Shown here piece by piece: positions 54,086 to 61,921 of a stretch of 64,000 nt of DNA; the first letter of the stretch is position 1, and each line of letters starts with the position of its first letter. The stretch comes from Streptomyces polyasparticus. GTDB lineage: Bacteria > Actinomycetota > Actinomycetes > Streptomycetales > Streptomycetaceae. The notes beneath the pieces were generated by a model, which did no database searches, was not told the DNA's origin, and was given only the letters and a program-made list of their open reading frames with translations. The DNA lies in NCBI RefSeq assembly GCF_014493765.1, contig NZ_JACTVJ010000013.1:124001-188000 (forward strand), given 5' to 3'. Position numbers and translations under genes: made by a program.

Positions 54086-55384
54086 TCACCAGCGCGGCAC
54101 GGCCGGCATGACCCAGTCGGGGTCGGCCACCCGCATCGCGGCCACGTCGTCCCGGTCACGGTGGGTGCCGTCGTCGTCGAGCCAGCGCCGGTGCAGGAAC
54201 TCCAGGCGCTCGCGGTCGAGTTCGACGCCGAGGCCGGGTGCGTCGGACACCTCGATGCGGCCGCCCTCGAAGGGAAGGCGCCTGGTGATGACGTCCTCGG
54301 TCTGCCACGGGTAGTGGCTGTCACAGGCGTTGTCGAGGTCGCTCACGGTGGCCGCGACATGGGTCATCGCGGCCAGGCTGATGCCCGTATGGGTGTTGGA
54401 GTGCATGGACAGGCCGACGCCGAACGTGCGGCAGATCGCGGCGAGTTCCCGCGTCCTGAGCAGACCGCCCCAGTAGTGATGGTCGGACAGGACGACCTGG
54501 ACCGCGCCTTTGGCGAAGGCCTCGGGTATCTCGGGGAACGTCGTCACGCACATGTTGGTGGCGAGCGGCACATCCGTGGCGGCGGCGACCTCGGCCATCT
54601 GCGCGGTGCCGAGCGTCGGGTCCTCCAGATACTCGAGGACGCCGCCCAGCTCGCGCGCGACGTACAGCGAAGTGGCCACGCTCCAGGCCCCGTTGGGGTC
54701 GAGCCGCAGCGGCCGGCCGGGGAAGGCCGCGGCGAGGGCGCGGATCGCGGCGATCTCCTCGTCGGGCGGGAACACCCCGCCTTTGAGCTTGAACGAGCCG
54801 AAGCCGTAGTCGCGCACGAAGCGCCGCGCCTGTTCCACGACGCCCGCCGGGTCGAGCGCCGCACCCCAGTCGTCGCGCTGGCCCGCGCCGCCCGGGTGCT
54901 CGGCCCAGCGGTAGAAGAGGTACGCGCTGTACTCGACGGCGTCGCGCACCTTGCCGCCGAGCAGCGCGTGCACCGGCAGACCGAGCGCCTTGCCGAGCGC
55001 GTCGAGGCAGGCGACCTCGAAGCCGGAGACGACGGACAGACGCAGCTTGTCGGCGGTCTGCACACCGCGCTGGCCGCCGACGTCGACGCCGGACTCGGGG
55101 GCGCCGGAACCGGGGATCCGGGCGGCGAGCGCATGCAGCCCGTTCAGCCCGTCGACCCGGCGACCGGGCAGCGCCGCGGCCAACTCCCGCGCGAGCGCCA
55201 GGTACTTGGCGTCCCCGTAGGTCTCGCCGACGCCGGTGATCCCGTCGGCCGTGACCACCTCGACGATCAGCCGGGGCGTGTACGGCTGGTGCACGCCATG
55301 GGTGTTCAGCAGCGGCGGATCCGCGATGAGGACCGGTGTGAGCCGCACTTCTGCGAGGGAGAGAGCGGTGGAGAGATCGGTCAT
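54086..55384 (-). CDS. gudD: glucarate dehydratase, enolase superfamily
   Basis: 432 residues. Enolase-superfamily dehydratase: N-terminal capping domain with LLNTHGVHQPYTPRLIVEVVT and GETYGD, catalytic KxK in FGSFKLKGGVFPPDEE, metal-binding Asp in LRLDPNGAW, Glu in YLEDPTLG, and the His/Asp base in VVLSDHHYWGGL, followed by SMHSNTHTG. It dehydrates D-glucarate (and L-idarate) to 5-keto-4-deoxy-glucarate. The divergent IclR regulator and a compact operator region between the two starts suggest substrate-induced control. No downstream aldolase or dehydratase partner is in this window. Confidence 0.93.
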   Translation of the reverse strand: MTDLSTALSLAEVRLTPVLIADPPLLNTHGVHQPYTPRLIVEVVTADGITGVGETYGDAKYLALARELAAALPGRRVDGLNGLHALAARIPGSGAPESGVDVGGQRGVQTADKLRLSVVSGFEVACLDALGKALGLPVHALLGGKVRDAVEYSAYLFYRWAEHPGGAGQRDDWGAALDPAGVVEQARRFVRDYGFGSFKLKGGVFPPDEEIAAIRALAAAFPGRPLRLDPNGAWSVATSLYVARELGGVLEYLEDPTLGTAQMAEVAAATDVPLATNMCVTTFPEIPEAFAKGAVQVVLSDHHYWGGLLRTRELAAICRTFGVGLSMHSNTHTGISLAAMTHVAATVSDLDNACDSHYPWQTEDVITRRLPFEGGRIEVSDAPGLGVELDRERLEFLHRRWLDDDGTHRDRDDVAAMRVADPDWVMPAVPRW

Positions 55385-55393
55385 GCGTCAGCA

Positions 55394-55434
55394 GTCTCCG
55401 TATGCAGATGTCGTCTACGTATGAAGATGGAGAC
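55394..55434. promoter_or_regulatory. candidate IclR operator between gudD and IclR genes
   Basis: GTCTCC (55394–55399) and GGAGAC (55429–55434) frame an AT-richer segment with the near-repeat GTATGCAGATG (55400–55410) and GTATGAAGATG (55419–55429), 19 bp apart (about two helical turns). It lies 10–50 bp upstream of the gudD start. Confidence 0.6.
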
Positions 55435-55490
55435 TAGGGAGGTGAACATCAGGGGGTCAAGGGATCGGACCCACGGATTACGATCACCGC

Positions 55491-56312
55491 ATGCCGGCAG
55501 AGGAGAGCGCACCCCACACCCCCGCAGACCAGCCCCCCGCGGGCGGCGTGCGCGAGGTGAAGTCCGCCGCGCGCACCGTCGAGCTGCTCGAAGTGCTCGC
55601 CGCGCGCGGTGACCGGCCCGCGCGTCTGCGGGAGCTGGCCGAGGAGCTCGGTGTCCCGCGCAGCTCCATGTACGCGCTCCTGCAGACCCTGATCGACCGC
55701 GGGTGGGTGCGCACCGACACCACGGGTTCGCTGTACGGGATCGGCATCCATGCGCTGCTGACCGGCACCAGCTATCTGGACAGCGATCCGCGCGTACGGA
55801 TCGTGCGGCCCTATCTCGACGAGGCCTCGGAGGCGCTCGGCGAGACGATCCATCTGGCCCGGCTCGACGGCACGGACGTGGTGTACCTGGCCACGCGCGA
55901 GTCCCATGAATATCTGCGGACGTTCTCGCGCGTGGGCCGCCGGCTGCCCGCGCATGTGGGCGCGCTGGGCAAGGCGCTGCTCGCGCAGGCCCCGGACGAG
56001 CGGCTTCCGCAGGGCGAGTTGGAGCAGCTCACGCCCAACAGCCACACCACCGCCGCGTCCCTGGCCGCCGATCTCGCCGAGGTGCGGGCGCGCGGCTATG
56101 CGATCGACCGCGAGGAGGGCGTCCTCGGCATCGCGGGCTTCGGCTTCGCGCTGCGCTACGACGATCCGGCGGTGGACGCGATCAGCTGCTCGGTGCCGGT
56201 CGCTCGGCTCACCGAGGAGCACGAGCAGCGGATCGTGGCCGTGATGCGGGAGATCCGCACGAAGATCGAGTCGGTGGCGCCGCGCGCGTCCGGCAGCGCG
56301 CAGTGGCGCTGA
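55491..56312 (+). CDS. IclR family transcriptional regulator
   Basis: 273 residues. The HTH is KSAARTVELLEVLAARG then ARLRELAEELGVPRSSMYALLQTL; the C-terminal ligand domain has TIHLARLDGTDVVYLATRES, RVGRRLPAHVGALGKALLA and REEGVLGIAGFGFAL, all IclR landmarks. It binds small carboxylates or sugar acids. It is divergent from glucarate dehydratase with 106 bp between starts and is therefore its likely regulator; glucarate or a later intermediate is the expected effector. Confidence 0.92.
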   Translation: MPAEESAPHTPADQPPAGGVREVKSAARTVELLEVLAARGDRPARLRELAEELGVPRSSMYALLQTLIDRGWVRTDTTGSLYGIGIHALLTGTSYLDSDPRVRIVRPYLDEASEALGETIHLARLDGTDVVYLATRESHEYLRTFSRVGRRLPAHVGALGKALLAQAPDERLPQGELEQLTPNSHTTAASLAADLAEVRARGYAIDREEGVLGIAGFGFALRYDDPAVDAISCSVPVARLTEEHEQRIVAVMREIRTKIESVAPRASGSAQWR

Positions 56313-56377
56313 GCGCGGCGCCGCTCCGAACGGACGACCCACGCCTCAGCACCGCTCCCCAGCGGACGACCCGCGCC

Positions 56378-57283
56378 TCAATTCCTCTTCGGCACAGCCA
56401 CCCGCATCAGATCCGCCGCCACCGTCAACTCGCCCTCGAACCCGGCCGCCCGCGCCTGCCGCTCGAACTCGGCCGGATCGGTGTACCGCTGCGAGAAGTG
56501 CGTGAGCACGAGATGCCGCACCCCGGCATCGCGCGCGACCGCCGCCGCCTGCCCCGCGGTCAAGTGCCCGTGGTCCTCGGCCAGTCGGAGGTCCTCGTCG
56601 AGGAACGTGGACTCGATGACCAGCAGATCGCACGCCTCCGCCAGCGCGTGGACCCCGTCGCACAGCCGCGTGTCCATCACGAAGGCGAACCGCTGGCCGC
56701 GCCGCACCTCGCTGACGTCCTCGATACGGACGCCCCCGAGCACTCCGTCGCGCTGCAGCCGCCCCACGTCGGGCCCGGCGATCCCGCGGGCCCGCAGCGC
56801 CTCGGGCAGCATCCGGCGCCCGTCGGGCTCGACGAGCCGGTACCCGAAGGACTCCACGGGATGCGAGAGCCGCCGCGCTTCGAGCCGGTACGCGGGCGTC
56901 TCGGCGAGCACACCGTCCGCGGCGACCGGCGCCTCGGCCAGCTGCACGGTCTCGCGGTAGGCCGTCGCGTACCGCAGCCGCTCGAAGAAGTGCTGTCCGC
57001 TCGCCGGGTAGTGCGCGGTCACGGGGTGCGGCACCCGGTCCAGGTTGATGCGCTGGATGACGCCGGCGAGCCCGAGCGAGTGGTCGCCGTGGAAATGCGT
57101 GACACAGATCCGGTTGAGGTCGTGCGCGGCGACCCCGGCCCGCAGCATCTGCCGCTGCGTGCCCTCGCCCGGGTCGAAGAGGATGCCCTCGCCGTCCCAG
57201 CGCAGCAGATAGCCGTTGTGGTTACGGTGCCGCGTGGGCACCTGGCTCGCGGTGCCGAGCACCACGAATTCCCGTGACGACAA
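56378..57283 (-). CDS. rnz: ribonuclease Z
   Basis: 301 residues. The metallo-beta-lactamase core has [11 protein letters not shown] (zinc ligands), with [28 protein letters not shown] before it, and [33 protein letters not shown] and [10 protein letters not shown] further on. RNase Z cuts tRNA precursors at the 3' end. It follows the HIT protein gene by 32 bp on the same strand and probably shares its promoter. It converges on the IclR gene. Confidence 0.95.
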   Translation of the reverse strand: MSSREFVVLGTASQVPTRHRNHNGYLLRWDGEGILFDPGEGTQRQMLRAGVAAHDLNRICVTHFHGDHSLGLAGVIQRINLDRVPHPVTAHYPASGQHFFERLRYATAYRETVQLAEAPVAADGVLAETPAYRLEARRLSHPVESFGYRLVEPDGRRMLPEALRARGIAGPDVGRLQRDGVLGGVRIEDVSEVRRGQRFAFVMDTRLCDGVHALAEACDLLVIESTFLDEDLRLAEDHGHLTAGQAAAVARDAGVRHLVLTHFSQRYTDPAEFERQARAAGFEGELTVAADLMRVAVPKRN

Positions 57284-57315
57284 AGGAACTTACCGACTCT
57301 CGTACGTAACCGACG

Positions 57316-57669
57316 TCAGCCCGGAGGCCACTGCAGCCCGCGCCCGCCCAGGACGTGCGCATGCGCGTGGAACACCGTCTGCCCGGCACCGGAGCCGGTG
57401 TTGAACACGATCCGGTAGCTCTCCAGCTTCTCCTCGGCCGCGACCTCCCCCGCCTCGCGCAGCACATCGCCGGCGATCGCGGGCTCGGCGGCGGCGAGCG
57501 AGGCGGCGTCCGGGTGGTGCACCTTCGGGATCACCAGGACATGCGTCGGCGCCTGCGGATTGATGTCACGGAAGGCGACGGTCGTCTCGCTCTCGCGGAC
57601 GACGGTGGCCGGCACATCGCCCGCCACGATCTTGCAGAACAGACAGTCGGCCTGCGGTTCTCCGGCCAT
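57316..57669 (-). CDS. HIT family nucleotide-binding protein
   Basis: 117 residues from the ATG at 57669; a longer in-frame reading to 57711 has no support. DCLFCKIVAGDVP is the zinc-binding N-terminus, RDINPQAPTHVLVIP the core, and FHAHAHVLGGRGL the catalytic His-x-His-x-His motif. Such Hint-type proteins hydrolyse aminoacyl-adenylates and adenosine phosphoramidates. It precedes rnz in a two-gene operon and is divergent from the acyltransferase gene. Confidence 0.94.
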   Translation of the reverse strand: MAGEPQADCLFCKIVAGDVPATVVRESETTVAFRDINPQAPTHVLVIPKVHHPDAASLAAAEPAIAGDVLREAGEVAAEEKLESYRIVFNTGSGAGQTVFHAHAHVLGGRGLQWPPG

Positions 57670-57815
57670 GGGGCCGCCTCCCTCTGGGTCCGCCGATGAG
57701 CTCCTGCGCATGCTACAAGGGGCGTTCGCACGGCGGAGCCAAGTGTCACAGTGGGTTCCGGTTCTGTGCTCTGCCTCACTGCGAGCCCCCGGAAGGCGTG
57801 AGTAGGGTCCGCCAG

Positions 57816-58910
57816 ATGCCCACTCTTGAACTCGCGCGGAGGCAGGCCCCAGCGGGCGCGGCCCCCACTCCCGCCCCTCGCACCAAGGGCAGGGACCCCT
57901 ACTTCGACAACGTGAAGTACGCGGCGATCGTGCTGGTGGTCGTCGGGCATTCCTGGGAACTGCTGCGCGGCGAAAGCCGCGTCCTGGAAGCGGCGTACCT
58001 CCTTCTCTACGCGTTCCACATGCCGGCTTTCATCATCATCTCCGGGTACTTCTCGCGGAATTTCCGCACCACCGAGGGACGTGTCGGCCGGCTGGTCGCC
58101 ACCGTCCTCGTGCCGTATCTCGTGTTCGAGCTGGCCTACACCCTCTTCGAGCGGGCTTTCGCCGATCCGGGGCAGCGTCTGACGCCCACGGACCCGTACT
58201 GGCTGATGTGGTTCCTGGCGGCACTGTTCATCTGGCGGCTCACCACCCCGATCTGGCTGGCCCTGCGCCGGCCGGTGCTGATCGCTTTCGCGCTCTCCGT
58301 GGTGGGGCTCGTGGCGCAGGGCATAGGCAACGACTTCCAGCTGCGCCGGGTGCTTCAGTTCCTGCCCTTCTTCGTGCTCGGCCTGGTACTCAAGCCCGAA
58401 CACTTCGGGCTGATCCGCCGCCGTGCGACGCGGCTGCTCGCTCTGCCCGTGGTCGCCGCCGCGGCCGTCCTGGCGTACTGGGCGGTGCCGCGGATGTCGA
58501 CGAGCTGGTTCTACCGCCGGGACGGCGTCACGGAGCTGGAGGTGTCGGCCGGCGTGGGCGTGGCCATGGCGGCCGCCCTCTTCGTCTGCTCGACAGTCCT
58601 GTCGATCTGCTTCTTCGCCCTGGTGCCCGGCCGCAGGCTGCCGGTCACCGCGCTCGGGGCCGGGACCATCACCGGCTACCTGCTGCACGGCTTCGTCATC
58701 AGGGGCGTCGAGTACGCGGGCTGGCACCACACCCACTGGCTGCACACCCCCGGCGGCAAGCTCGCGATCACGGCGGCGGCCGTCCTGGGAGCGACGCTGC
58801 TGTGCACCCGTCCGGTGCACCGCGCGCTGTCCTTCGTCGTCGAGCCCAAGCTGAACTGGATCTTCAAGGACCGGAACCCCGAGACGTCAACCGCTTCGCC
58901 GCGTATGTGA
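57816..58910 (+). CDS. membrane acyltransferase family 3-like protein
   Basis: 364 residues from the ATG at 57816. After a short Pro-rich cytosolic tail, YFDNVKYAAIVLVVVGHSWELL has the His that acts in acyltransferase 3 proteins; about ten helices follow (LVFELAYTLF, LMWFLAALFIWRL, and so on). Members transfer acetyl groups onto cell-wall or surface glycans from a cytosolic donor to the outer face. It lies 121 bp before the TagF-like gene on the same strand, so acetylation of a glycerol-phosphate polymer is plausible. Confidence 0.86.
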   Translation: MPTLELARRQAPAGAAPTPAPRTKGRDPYFDNVKYAAIVLVVVGHSWELLRGESRVLEAAYLLLYAFHMPAFIIISGYFSRNFRTTEGRVGRLVATVLVPYLVFELAYTLFERAFADPGQRLTPTDPYWLMWFLAALFIWRLTTPIWLALRRPVLIAFALSVVGLVAQGIGNDFQLRRVLQFLPFFVLGLVLKPEHFGLIRRRATRLLALPVVAAAAVLAYWAVPRMSTSWFYRRDGVTELEVSAGVGVAMAAALFVCSTVLSICFFALVPGRRLPVTALGAGTITGYLLHGFVIRGVEYAGWHHTHWLHTPGGKLAITAAAVLGATLLCTRPVHRALSFVVEPKLNWIFKDRNPETSTASPRM

Positions 58911-59031
58911 TCTGCATAACCTTGTTCCGCTTCCGTACAACCCTCTTCCTCTCTGCGTTGTCCCACATTCACCGTCGCGCGATGTGTCCTTCGCGCTTCG
59001 TTCACTTTGTGTCGCAGAAAGGCAAGCGTCA

Positions 59032-61830
59032 GTGGCTGCTCGCTTTACCGATCGTGTTCCCGATGAGCTGGCCCGGCGCCTCAGGTACCTGCCGGAGGCC
59101 ACGCCCGAGGAGCAGCAGCTCTTCCTCGCCGACGCGAAGAGGTTCGTGGCGGGGCTCGACCGCAAGGTCCTGCGCACCGCGGGCCCCATCACCAGGACGA
59201 AGTGGCAGCTCGCCGCGGACGGGCGGCTGTCCGAGCTGCTCGCGGTGCTCGCGCACGACCGTGAGCACCCGGCCACCATCAAGGTGCAGGGTCTGCGCAC
59301 CGCGCGGCTGTCCCTGCCCGGTCTCGACTCCTCCGTCCTGCCGGACGACATCGCCACCCTGAACCGCAAGGACATCCCGGTCCGCAGCAGGATCACGGAG
59401 CTCGACTGGGCGGACGGCAAGCTGCGCGTACGGGGCTACGCGTACGTCGCGAACGTCCCGTTCGAGAAGGGCGGCCTGCGGATGGCCGCCCTGCGCCGCC
59501 GGGGATCGAAGCGCGTCGTCCCGCTGCGGATCCGCAGCTTCGTCGAGCCCGCGGCGACGGCCGAGTCCAAGCAGTCGATGCACAACTTCGACGGCTCCGG
59601 CTTCGAACTCAGCGTGAACCCGCGGCAGCTGCGCCGCCGCGGCGGCTGGCAGTCCTCGAAGTGGGACCTCGGCATGATCATCGCCGGCCCCGGCAACCTG
59701 TACGCCGGCCGGCTCGCCAAGGGCAACCTGGGCAGTGCGGTCGACGGACTCGTCCGCCGCCTCGACGACGGGGTCCGGCTGGTCGCCACGTTCCCCAAGA
59801 ACCGGCTCCAGCTCACCGTGGACGTGGTGCCCGCCGAGGTCACCGGGCACTCCGTCGACAACGGCATCCTCACTCTCGTCGTCCGGGCGCGTCCGGACAG
59901 CGAGCCGAAGACGCTGCGCATCGAGCAGCCCGTGAAGGACGCTCCGCCCGCGTTCTCCATGGAGTTCCCGCTGGAGCGGCGCTCCGGCGGCCAGGGCTGG
60001 ATCCAGTACGAGGCCCGCGTCCCGCTGGACAAGCTCCCCACGGCACAGGACGCCCTCGGCGCAACGGCCGACCTGCACACGATGATCCGCTTCGCCGACG
60101 GCAAGGAGCGGCGGGCGACGGTCGCCGAGACGATGACCGCGCGCGCCTATCCGCACGGTACGGACGAGGAGATCGCGGTCGACACGGACGCGGTGGGTGT
60201 CTTCCGCCTCCGGGCACAGGCGCGCCGGCCGGTGGTGGACCGGGTGGAGTGGAACGCGGCCGGCGAGCTCACCGTCGAGGGCAGTTACAGCGGCCCCGGC
60301 GACCGCATGCGGCTGCTCCTGCGGCACACGGGCCGGCACGAGGACCGGGCTCTGGACATGTCCTTCGCCGACGGCCGGTTCACCGCCTGCTTCACGCCCG
60401 ACGCCGTGTCCACGTACGAGGGTGAAGTGCCGCTGCGCGCCGGACGGTGGCACTTCAACTTCCGCGCCGTGGAGGAGTGGGACCACGTCCGGGACATCCC
60501 CGTCACCCTGCGGCAGGACCTGGTGGAAACGCTGCCCAAGCGCTGGCAGGGCGGTCGGCGGACCTACACGGTCGGGCGCAGCTCGTTCGACCGTTTCTTC
60601 CTGGAGTCGGGATCCGTTCTGGGCCCTGACGAAACCGGCGGGTACCGGCAGCGGAAGCTGCGCGAGAAGTTCCACACCCAGCAGCGCGAACTGCCGATCA
60701 AGGAAGCCGTGCTCTACGCGAGCTTCGGCGGCAAGCAGTTCTCGGACTCGCCGCGGGCGGTCTACGAGGAGCTGGTGCGCCGCGGCGTCGAGGTGGAGCA
60801 CATCTGGACGGTCTCCGACGAGCAGGCCGTGGTGCCGGAGGGTGTCACCACCGTCGAGTGGGCCAGCAAGGAGTGGTACGAGGCGCTGGCCACGAGCCGC
60901 TATCTGGTCTTCAACCACGGCATCCGCGACTGGTTCCAGCGGCGCGAAGGGCAGGTGGTGGTGCAGACGTGGCACGGCACCCCGCTGAAGAAGATCGGCG
61001 CGGACCTGCTCGGCACCCCCAAGGCGAATCTCGCGTACATCGCCAGCCTCAACGACCGGTTCAGCCAGTACAGCTTCCTGGTGTCGCCGAACGCGTTCAC
61101 CACTCCGATCATGAAGAACGCGTTCCGTGCGACCTGCGAGATCCTCGAGTCCGGCTATCCGCGCAACGACATGTTCCACTCCGCCGACAAGGAGGAGCGG
61201 GCCGCGCTGGTCCGAGCCCGGCTCGGCATCCCCGAGGGCAAGAAGATCGTGCTGTACGCGCCGACCTGGCGGGACGACCAGCGCTACGGCGGCCGCCGCT
61301 TCAAGCTGGACAACCAGGTCGATCTGGGCGCGGCGCAGCGGGTGCTCGGCGACGACCACGTCTTCCTCTACCGCAAGCACCCGAAGGTGCTCGACAGCAT
61401 CCCCGGTGCCGGCCAGGGCTTCGTGCACGACGTGACCAGCTACCCGGACATCGCCGAGCTGTACCTGATCGCCGACGTACTGATCACGGACTACTCGTCG
61501 GTGTTCTTCGACTTCGCCCACTCCGGCAAGCCGATGCTCTTCTTCACGTACGACCTGGAGCACTACCGCGACGAGCTGCGAGGCCTGTACTTCGACCTCG
61601 GTGAGCGTGCGCCCGGCCCGCTGATCAAGACCTCGGACGAGCTCATCGCGGCGATCCGGGACATCGACGAGGTGAGCCGCACCTACCAGGAGCGCTACGA
61701 GCAGTTCGCCCGGGACTTCTGCGAGCCGTCCGACGGGCACGCCGCGGAGCGGGTGGTGGACCGGATGCTGGAGCTCTCGGCCGGGCACGTGCTGCCCGCC
61801 CCCTCCGCCGAGGCGCAGCCGGTGCGCTGA
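59032..61830 (+). CDS. TagF-like CDP-glycerol glycerophosphotransferase
   Basis: 932 residues from the GTG at 59032, which has AAGG 9 bp upstream; a GTG at 58984 would add 16. The C-terminal ~370 residues are a Glyphos_transf domain: QTWHGTPLKKIG, YRKHP, and TDYSSVFFDFAHSG are the family catalytic motifs. The middle ~450 residues are beta-rich with repeated RRDDG/ELTV-type strands, probably membrane- or polymer-contact modules. I expect an N-terminal GT2 domain in the longest Streptomyces relatives; here none is visible. It would polymerise glycerol-phosphate on a lipid-linked primer in the cytoplasm. Confidence 0.9.
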   Translation: MAARFTDRVPDELARRLRYLPEATPEEQQLFLADAKRFVAGLDRKVLRTAGPITRTKWQLAADGRLSELLAVLAHDREHPATIKVQGLRTARLSLPGLDSSVLPDDIATLNRKDIPVRSRITELDWADGKLRVRGYAYVANVPFEKGGLRMAALRRRGSKRVVPLRIRSFVEPAATAESKQSMHNFDGSGFELSVNPRQLRRRGGWQSSKWDLGMIIAGPGNLYAGRLAKGNLGSAVDGLVRRLDDGVRLVATFPKNRLQLTVDVVPAEVTGHSVDNGILTLVVRARPDSEPKTLRIEQPVKDAPPAFSMEFPLERRSGGQGWIQYEARVPLDKLPTAQDALGATADLHTMIRFADGKERRATVAETMTARAYPHGTDEEIAVDTDAVGVFRLRAQARRPVVDRVEWNAAGELTVEGSYSGPGDRMRLLLRHTGRHEDRALDMSFADGRFTACFTPDAVSTYEGEVPLRAGRWHFNFRAVEEWDHVRDIPVTLRQDLVETLPKRWQGGRRTYTVGRSSFDRFFLESGSVLGPDETGGYRQRKLREKFHTQQRELPIKEAVLYASFGGKQFSDSPRAVYEELVRRGVEVEHIWTVSDEQAVVPEGVTTVEWASKEWYEALATSRYLVFNHGIRDWFQRREGQVVVQTWHGTPLKKIGADLLGTPKANLAYIASLNDRFSQYSFLVSPNAFTTPIMKNAFRATCEILESGYPRNDMFHSADKEERAALVRARLGIPEGKKIVLYAPTWRDDQRYGGRRFKLDNQVDLGAAQRVLGDDHVFLYRKHPKVLDSIPGAGQGFVHDVTSYPDIAELYLIADVLITDYSSVFFDFAHSGKPMLFFTYDLEHYRDELRGLYFDLGERAPGPLIKTSDELIAAIRDIDEVSRTYQERYEQFARDFCEPSDGHAAERVVDRMLELSAGHVLPAPSAEAQPVR

Positions 61831-61839
61831 CCTTCCGGT

Positions 61840-61892
61840 GGCGAAGGCGCCCTTCCCGCTCGTACGAAGCGAGCGGGAAGGGCGCCTTCGCC
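61840..61892. terminator. 23-bp perfect stem bidirectional terminator
   Basis: 61840–61862 pairs perfectly with 61870–61892 across a 7-nt loop. It lies between convergent TagF-like and tricorn-type genes. A further copy of the arm core, GGGCGCCTTCG, follows at 61901–61911. Confidence 0.9.
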
Positions 61893-61921
61893 ATAGGAAA
61901 GGGCGCCTTCGTCGTACGTCC

